DNA of 64,000 nt, taken from contig JACCIC010000038.1 of assembly GCA_018907035.1 (NCBI GenBank), positions 1,281,501 through 1,345,500 on the forward strand. Direction: 5' to 3'. The notes beneath the pieces are model-generated. The model did no database searches. It saw only the letters and a list, made by a program, of their open reading frames with translations, and was not told the DNA's origin. Of this stretch, positions 56,950 to 64,000 are shown in pieces (positions within the stretch are counted from its first letter, which is position 1; each line of letters starts with the position of its first letter). A program made the position numbers and the translations under genes. Source of the stretch: Sycobia sp. Sy_11. Lineage: Eukaryota > Arthropoda > Insecta > Hymenoptera > Epichrysomallidae.

Positions 56950-58206
56950 CTGAACGTCATAGGTCCCCTAAAGAATCTCGAGAAGAGAACGGCTATATTA
57001 AGAAACCACATATTTCTAAGTTTTCAAAGAGAGTCCAAGATTTTTCAAAGTTTGATAAGGAGAAAGCAAGTCATGCTAAGTTTTCTAAGTTGGGAGCAGA
57101 TACCGCTGATTTGAAAGAGAAAATTTTAAGAAAAAACAGAAGGAAGCGAAGAAGATCGAAAGTCCAGAAAAAAACATAAATAATAATGCTAAGATGAAGA
57201 AAAGTACAGAAGAAGCAATCGAAAGCCGTCCGCAACGACGTAAAACTACGAACCAAACCCAGAAATACAGTCCGGAAACGCAAAGGACTAATAGAGTGAC
57301 TGCTGCGGTTGACACTTCCATTTTTAAACAGGGGGAAAGAAAAACCCCAGATCCGCATCAGATAGGAACTAATAACGTTCGAACGCTTCGTAAACGCCAA
57401 GGACGATCAATTAAAGAAGCTCGAGATGATGGAATGTTATCGAGGACAAATCGCGCAAATTAACGGAAAAGCAAAAGAATAAAAAACTTACTAAGTTGTA
57501 TAAATCGAAAATTAATAAGCCAACATTCATCCGAAAGAGCAAAGCAACAGACATTTTACAGAAAGGTAGTGAGTCTACAAGCGAATCAGACAATGAGTCA
57601 TCCTACTCCCCGCAGCATAAATCGAAAATGATAAGTAGAAAACCTAAAAGCAAACCTACCTTACCATCCGAAAGTAATACGGATCAAAGCAGTAGCGACA
57701 TAGATACCTCTAGTAGCGAAAGTTCGGTAATGGAACAAAGTAATTGTTCTAATTGTGGCAACGAAAGTAAAGGTGACGATGCTAAAAATAGCAAAGCTGA
57801 GGTTGAAGGAAAGAGTTTAAGAGAGAGCAAAAATAAAATTGTGGAAACCAAGGAAGCGATTCAATTTCGCAATGATCATATCCTATATTTTATCAATAGC
57901 AAAGGCGAACCTTGCGACCTAGCAGCACGGAAACTTGCTGAGGCGAATAAAATTCCGGAACGTCAATACGTAGAAGAAGCTAAGATAAGCCCATACAGAC
58001 GAAGCAATCGTAAGTTCCGAATTGCTATGAGTATTAAGGGTGACCAACCCGAAACATTGTCAAAAATAAAAGAGAACATGCAGAATGCATGTAAAGAGTT
58101 AAAAACATTTAGCCTCGATAAAAATATCGACGAATTCAGTATTGCTCACTCGCCAGACATGCAAGGATTAGAATGGCGCGAAGTCATGAGTATTTTTCAA
58201 AATTAA
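56950..58206 (+). pseudogene. pol: Pol linker: Lys/Ser-rich region and possible macro-like module
   Basis: Between RNase H and integrase are about 1.2 kb of pol in broken frames. The first part (to about 57480) is basic, Lys/Arg/Thr-rich. From 57496 one frame gives a low-complexity Ser/Glu/Lys stretch (SSSDIDTSSSESSVMEQS) and then a folded-looking segment of ~115 residues starting AIQFRNDHILYFINSKGEP and ending LEWREVMSIFQN. That pattern (D-x-I-x-x-FI..., an L-x-x-hydrophobic helix, then G-x-x-W-x-x-V) is reminiscent of the macro-domain-like module of mdg1/412 relatives. Identity is uncertain. Confidence 0.5.
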
Positions 58207-58259
58207 TTTAAGGACACCAATATAAAAATAGTAATTTGTAAAGGCACATAAAATTTGTC

Positions 58260-59348
58260 CCACCTGATCGTCGATATGAAATTTTCTATGAATACCATAA
58301 CTCGCCGATTGGCGGCCAGCGAGGTGTTTCTAAAACGTACAATCGTATCAGGCAAGAGTACTACTGGGATAACTTAAAGGCAGATGTGCAAAGACGCATT
58401 CAGCAATGTATAGATTGTCAACTAAAGAAACTCGTACGGGTAAAGACAAGACAACCCATGTTTATTACGGACACACCGGGTACTACATTCGAGAAAATAA
58501 CGCTCGATATAGTGGGCCCATTATCAAGAACGAGACTCGGAAATGAGTATATCCTAACAATGCAAGATCAGTTATCAAAATATGGCATAGCCGTCCCGCT
58601 GCCGAACGCTTTGGCATCCACAATTTCCGATGCATTCATAAAGAAATGCATCTGTATCTTTGGTGCTCCGAAAGTGATACTTACTGATCGAGGCAGAAAT
58701 TTTTTGAGTAGTTTAATGCAGAGAGTAGCAAAGAGATTTAGAATAAAGAAAGTCAAAACAACTGCATTCCACCCCCAGTCTAATGGGTCCCTAGAACGGT
58801 CTCATCACGCGTTAGGAGAATTTCTCAAACAATATACGGAAAAAGATTCCGAATGGGATGAATGGGTGGAAATAGCGATGCTCAATTACAATACGTGTGT
58901 ACAGGAAAGTACCAAGCATACGCCGTTTGAAGTAGTTTTTGGTAAACTAGCTAGACTTCCCTCAAACGACCCACTTCGCGAAGCCGATTTGGTTCCAACC
59001 TATCAAGGTTATATCAAGGAATTAGTCGTTAGACTAACAGGGATAAAAAAATTAGTTTACGATAACATTATCAAATCGAAAGAAAAATCGAAAGAACGGT
59101 ATGACCCTCACATTAAAGAGGTAAAATTTAGAGTAGGCGACTATGTGTTTTTACTAAGCGGTCCGAAACCTGCGAAATTATCAAATCAATATTCCGGTCC
59201 GTTCCGTATATTAGAGATCATCGGCAAAAACAATATAAAAATACAATATAAAAAGGGCGGAAAAATTGTTCACGCGAATAGATTGCGAATATCGTATATT
59301 AATAACGACGCAAGAAACGTTGAAACTAAAATTAATAATAATCCGTAA
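58260..59348 (+). pseudogene. pol: Pol, integrase
   Basis: Starts before the first usable codon at 58386: the frame is open from about 58258 and gives YEIFYEYHNSPIGGQRGVSK, then CIDCQLKK. In the HHCC zinc domain the second His is Gln here (GGQRG). The catalytic core has LDIVGPL (Asp), ILTDRGRNFLSS (Asp) and NGSLERSHH (Glu), so DDE is complete. The C-terminal part has RVGDYVFLL and YSGPFRILEI, the GPF-type module, and no chromodomain. It would insert the cDNA into the genome; the zinc-domain change and the upstream frameshifts argue it is inactive. Confidence 0.88.
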
Positions 59349-59905
59349 ACATAAGCATAACTGGCAGTCTCAATCGAAGAATATACGGATGTACGAAGTA
59401 CGTATCTACGTGCGAATATATGCATATATTCAAAATAAAAAAAAAACAAAACAAAAAAAAATCGTAAATATATATAAAAATAAAAAAAAAACCTTCTTTT
59501 TGTTACGAACCTAGAGCGTCAAAATTATTACTGCGATAATGAATGTAAAGCGTATTAAGATAGTTTAAGATGTTTGTACTAAGTTGCATACTAGCGTGAA
59601 ATTAATTAAATATATCTATTTGGAGATACACCGTAACCACATTCGCGATCGATTTTTGTAACCTTAACATTGTAAGTAGAAATAATAGCGCCTATAACTA
59701 GAAGAAAGAAGAGCCAGAGTTCAGTCAGCCAGCACGTGCAAATTACTCATGCTTGTCACCGTCGAACGAGTAACAAACCAAACTACCAAGCAGAGAGTCT
59801 AACACTATACCAATGGTTACAACAACTCAGCGTGATGGTTGTTTGGATCTTTTCAAGCCCCAACCAACCATTTAAGGTTGCGGGTGTTGCGTCCAGCAAC
59901 GATGT

Positions 59906-59966
<61 letters not shown>

Positions 59967-60178
59967 GAATACACATATATATATAGATATACGCATTTAC
60001 GTATCTACGTATATACGGGTGTGCGTGTAAATATTTACACAAGTGGTCATCCTCTTGTAGTTTCTCGCGCCGGGAATGTGCGCGGAGTTTGATCGAGGAG
60101 GAGAGTAAAATAGAAATTGAGAGAAAGAAAGAAGAAAAGGGGCAAGCGTTTGGCAACGTCGCGATTGCTCTGCCTACG

Positions 60179-60230
<52 letters not shown>

Positions 60231-60499
60231 GCGTATAAGAAACGGAAAAAGAATATTCTAAAATTTTTCTGTGCCTGGAAATTGGAAAAGTGTAGACAGC
60301 GTCGAGTGACGAACTGCGCACGCCCCCCCCCCGCAATAAAAGCCAGATGCGGCCCAAACGAGGCTGCCAGGCTGCGGGCCCGCCGTAATGCGGCGTGAGC
60401 TGAAGTGCTTTCTCTCCTCCCCCCCTCATCGATCGTACTTCCCCCCCGCGGAAACTCGGGACGAGTGGAACGCGCGCTAATGCGACTTTTACGACCCCC
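59349..60499. other. Gypsy 3' noncoding region with (TA)n arrays
   Basis: (TA)n arrays at 59909-59965 and 60181-60229 dominate; the Tyr/Ile open frames are products of these. A purine-rich stretch at about 60095-60145 and a C run near 60322 are present. No envelope-type ORF, and no textbook polypurine tract next to the 3' LTR. Confidence 0.7.
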
Positions 60500-61292
60500 T
60501 GCCCCTTTGTATACACTAACGAATTTTGGGACGAAATACCAGCGAGAACGACACTACGAAGAAAACTAAGAATTTCAAAAGCAATTTATATAATGAATTA
60601 ATATTTGAAAATATAATACCTGCTTCGAGGTCTTATTTTCGAATTTTAAATAATTATTATCGCGAGAACTTACTTTTTGCGAACCGTAATTATTATTATA
60701 ATATTAATTATTATTATTGTTATTGTTATTATTAATGATATAAACTTATTTATTATCATGAATGGTTACCTTATTTTGATAGTTTTAATTATTAAAGCTG
60801 TACATATTTTGCGAACCATAGTTATTATTATAGTTTTTAATTATTATTATTATTATTAACAAAGTTAGTTATTATCGTGAGCGTTATCTTATTTTTAATC
60901 ATTATTATAGTAAGGTTGATTATTATTATCAGTGTTTACCTTATTATTTTAATTATTATTATTGTTATTACGTTAATTACTATTAATCATATTTTGCGAA
61001 CCACAGTTATTATTATAGTTTTTAATTATTATTATTATTATTATTATTAACAAAGTTAGTTATTATCGTGAGCGTTATCTTATTTTTAATCATTATTATA
61101 GTAAGGTTGATTATTATTATCAGTCATATCAGCCATCGCGAAAAAAAGGGTATCCGCGATCTGCCCCGTGTGTCCCCGGCTTCAACACGCGAAAGCGTTG
61201 GTCGAAAAACAAGGGGGCATTTGCCGGTAAATAACGGCTTAAAGTCGCCGTTAAGATTACTCGAGTGGCACCAACTTCGGTTGGACGTCACA
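60500..61292 (+). repeat. Gypsy element 3' LTR (internally deleted)
   Basis: TGCCCCTTTGTATACACTAA to GGACGTCACA. It matches 48091-48910 of the 5' LTR, then jumps at about 61120 to the part equal to 49826-49978. The missing ~900 bases include the TATA box and AATAAA. A short filler (TCATATCAGCC) lies at the junction. Confidence 0.88.
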
Positions 61293-62559
61293 TAGTAATA
61301 TAGATTTTTATATAAAAAGTACTTTTTACTTAGATATTATTGAATAGTTTATGAAATCGGTTAAATTATTATCTCAGGCGAAGCCGAGACGGGGGATGCT
61401 AGTTATAGTATAAAGACTGTAAGACTGATCAAAATAGTTTAATTTGTTCGAGACAACCTAACGGGATTAAATAAAGAAACAAGATTTTCACTTTTTTAAA
61501 ATTATGTAATATAATATTATACAATAATTTGTAACGATGTACCTAAAAGAATAACGCGAAATATAATGGAATAATATTCGGCGCGTTCAAATCTTTACAA
61601 AAAGGTTTTGTAACACCTTTAAACCAAAGGAAAAAAATAGATTTCTTGTAATAGTTTAGTGTCATTATTTTTATTATTATTATTATTAATATTATGGTTA
61701 TATTATAAATAGGTATTGTAGAAGGATTTTTATAAATCGATATTGCTTTGAACATATTATTATTTTAACTATGACAAACGACATATAAAAATACTTCAAA
61801 CCTTAATAACGGGAATGAAACTTCAAATAAATAATCATCTTGATTCTGGCTATTAGTTAGAAAATTCAAATTGAAAAAATATAAAAGTTTTTTATTATTC
61901 AAAAACAAACTGTAAAAATTATTCAATACTTTCTTTGATCCTTATTCTTTTGGTTTTCATCAACATTGTGATTTGGAATTTTTCAATAATAACGAAGTAT
62001 ATTCATATACAAGTTGATAAATAAATTAAAATACTTCGAGGATTGAGAGGTCAGGCTGATATTACATCAATGTGTAGTTAGTTTTAGCTGTTCTGACAGC
62101 GCATGCAAACGAATTAAAACGTTTCAATAAAAAACTAATATCAAGATCATAAGTACACATTTTTTAATCATAATTTTTACTGCTTAAATTCTGACAACAT
62201 TACTGATGAAGCAGCTTCAAAAATATTATTGTTTTATCTTATAACTGTTTCAATTATTGATAATTAAATATTTGTATAATATTTTATTTATTTATTAAAT
62301 ATATAGTTTAAATAATAATAGTTTTATTATTTTTCAAATTTTTTTTTAAATTTATGTGAAGTTGAGATTACATCTAAATTTTAATTTAAGGAGAATGCAC
62401 TTGTCTGGTCACTGGACACTCCCGCAAGTGACAAAAATTACCTTGGTTAATATAAAAACTCGATTAAGACTTTGTATATATTGTGATGCGACGATCCGCT
62501 CTCCGAAAGTTAAATGTTTTTCAATTCCGGTGAGTCGCGCACACACAAAAAAATAATTT
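61293..62559. other. AT-rich intron with a transposon-end-like motif
   Basis: No gene recognised. At about 61374-61398 lies CAGGCGAAGCCGAGACGGGG followed by GATGCTAGTTATAGT. It resembles GGCGAAGCC...GCTAGT endings of some arthropod Helentron or RTE-type elements, but no other part is seen. A following AAAGACTGTAAGACTGATC string recurs near 3254 and, less well, in the palindrome arms. Confidence 0.45.
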
Positions 62560-63100
62560 AAATTTTTATGCTCCACACTCTTACCTCAATCCTCGGAGGG
62601 GGTTCCGCTGGTCTAAAATAATGAAACGGGAGATTGCAGGAAGGAACTACACACGGATCAATTATAAGTCTCCGTACAAAATTCTTTATTCATTCACCCC
62701 TAATTAACTCAAATTTACAACAACGCTCCCACACTCACTTCTCCACTCCTTTTTCAATCTCCTCCGCCGCCCTTTCCTTGTAATACTTCTCTCTCCGGCC
62801 TTTACAACTGTTACCACCTCTCATCCTCTCTCTATCTCTCTCTTCGACGACCGACTCGTTCCGTGGCCGACAGCGGAGTCCCGCGCGTCTCACTGCTGGC
62901 AGGGAAGAAGGATGGGATAGGGGGGGGGGGAATTCGGCGGCAGCCAGCGACGGCCGATCGCGGTCGTGACGTGCCGAACACGGCCCTCGCACGTACAATA
63001 ATAATAAGTGTTCGACCTAATATTAACAATAATTTCCGCCAACTTGTAGAACTTATAGAAGGTGCATATCAAGACAAATAAACATCCTTCTTTTAGGTAA
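62560..63100 (-). repeat. Possible solo LTR or other retroelement end
   Basis: A GC-richer block in AT-rich DNA. On the minus strand it passes from a purine-rich region (about 62960-62730) to an AATAAAG signal near 62690 and then a GTACGGAGACTTATAATTG stretch, as in an LTR R-U5 region. No second LTR or coding sequence is found here, so this is tentative. It could instead be ordinary intron. Confidence 0.3.
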
Positions 63101-64000
63101 TCCAAGTTCGGATAAAATAAATCTCAGTTTAGAAATTAATGTCAATAAAATAAAACTTCTTTTTTTTTTAATAATAACTATTAAATACAAGGTTCTTGTA
63201 TTAGTCAGTAAAAAAAAATTTTTATTGAACTTTATAAAGATTAATAGTATTTGAATTTGTCCTGATATTTGTCCTCTTCACAGCACCAGCATGATACCAA
63301 TTATGTCAAATTATATATAACTCAAGCATCTCAATTTATGTGAATATCGTTTCTATTCACATTTTACGCATATACATAGGAGTACTGCTCTCCGTAATCA
63401 TGCTCATTTAAGATTCATACAAACAAACAAAAAAAATCCGAGGTCAAAAGTCCGTAGCGCAGAGACTTCTATTAATGAGCCGAAGGTGCCTGAGTGTGAA
63501 TTTTGAATAACATTGTAAACGCAATCATGGTTTAAAAATAAATTCGTATTTCCTTTTTTTTCAAATAACAATAAGTTTTAAATGAATTTCTGTCAATAAT
63601 GACTGTTAGTTATAATGTTGACTTATGATAAAATAAAGTAATTCGACTGATGGACTAACTTCGATATGATTATGAAAAAGAAATTTTATTTATTGAGTTT
63701 AATTAGTTTGTATGCTATCTTAGGATAACTAAGTGCTTTGATTTGTTAATCCATCAAAGAATTATAAAAACTGGGCTTGTAATCAAGCACTCGATGATCA
63801 TTAGTTTAATATGCATAACAAAATACATCATAGCCATAATAACAAAAAACTTAATATTATTTAAATGCTTAATACTAACCTATGAGGATCTGATTAGATC
63901 TGCTATCCTAGTAGCCGCACTCACATCCATTCTCATTCGCATCACTACATTTACATAAATCTCACTCGCATCACTCCACTTAACTTACTCTATTATTCTA
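63101..64000. other. AT-rich intronic sequence, nothing recognised
   Basis: No exon, repeat array or transposon part that I can support. Confidence 0.6.

Larger units (their letters stand above)
48091..61292 (+). mobile_element. Ty3/Gypsy LTR retrotransposon (mdg1-like), 13.2 kb
   Basis: Order: 5' LTR, tRNA-Pro primer site, GC-rich leader with a Pro/Ala-rich ORF, T-rich spacer, coiled-coil ORF, gag, tandem protease, RT-RNase H, Ser/Lys-rich linker with possible macro-like module, integrase, 3' noncoding region with (TA)n, 3' LTR. RT before integrase and the GPF-type integrase end place it in Ty3/Gypsy. The RT and linker layout suggest an mdg1/412-like lineage. No envelope gene and no chromodomain were found. 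Frameshifts and a stop in gag, frameshifts in pol and a deleted 3' LTR make this copy defective. No matching target-site duplication is visible (flanks TTATT and TAGTA). Confidence 0.92.

Noticed and set aside
59349..60499. Envelope gene in the Gypsy element
   Set aside because: No signal peptide, transmembrane or Env-like frame between integrase and the 3' LTR.
59736..60516. Open frames rich in Tyr-Ile repeats
   Set aside because: Products of (TA)n arrays in the Gypsy 3' noncoding region.
62356..62556. 66-codon frame ending near a GTGAGT donor-like site (62530)
   Set aside because: No matching acceptor or protein family; it borders a possible LTR instead.

Overview
The window is insect nuclear DNA, most likely from an ant or other hymenopteran. 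The one piece of host coding sequence I can defend is a 105-bp exon at 26986-27090 (+), with clean splice sites and all 35 codons open. It encodes a segment of the neurobeachin family (rugose in flies, NBEA/LRBA in vertebrates). I see no second host exon, so the rest reads as intron: at least ~27 kb upstream and ~37 kb downstream, AT-rich, full of microsatellites and packed with transposable elements. There is no sign of bacterial, plasmid or phage sequence.

Layout. 1-9 kb: AT-rich intron, a fold-back element with ~275-bp arms (5107-6009), a lone arm of the same family (1795-2077), and a Penelope-like fragment with a GIY-YIG endonuclease remnant and tail (7735-8475). 9-24 kb: four mariner copies (9060-10379; 17615-18900, nearly intact with one nonsense codon; relics near 20.5 and 21.7-24.0 kb), an R1-clade non-LTR fragment (11859-13905) and an LTR fragment with a tRNA-Phe-type primer site (15950-16660). 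24-27 kb: a second R1-clade copy with a perfect 14-bp target-site duplication (24138-26841), then the host exon. 28-33 kb: a near-full-length R1-clade element with two ORFs, inserted inside a (TG)n microsatellite. 33-39 kb: a second fold-back element (33387-34081) and a decayed BEL/Pao retrotransposon with LTRs (35031-38970).

39.6-48.1 kb: a giant inverted repeat with ~3.95-kb arms, nearly identical, around a 632-bp spacer. Each arm carries the same gene set in mirror image: two pieces of a protein-primed-type B DNA polymerase, a conserved ORF of unknown function, a small acidic ORF and an adenain-like cysteine protease. These are genes of Polinton/Maverick-like elements, the virus-related DNA transposons. 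The two arms share the same disabling stop in the protease.

48.1-61.3 kb: a 13-kb Ty3/Gypsy retrotransposon, probably mdg1-like. It has unequal LTRs, a TATA promoter, a tRNA-Pro primer site, a repeat-rich GC leader with a Pro/Ala-rich ORF, a coiled-coil ORF, Gag with up to six CCHC zinc knuckles, a duplicated aspartic protease domain, RT-RNase H, a Ser/Lys-rich linker followed by a possible macro-like module, and integrase. Several frameshifts and stops show this copy is not autonomous. 61.3-64 kb is AT-rich intron with one possible solo LTR.

The most unusual observations are the Polinton-like palindrome, the tandem retropepsin and zinc-knuckle array of the Gypsy element, and the microsatellite-embedded R1-clade element. 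All assignments come from reading motifs; no database search was run.
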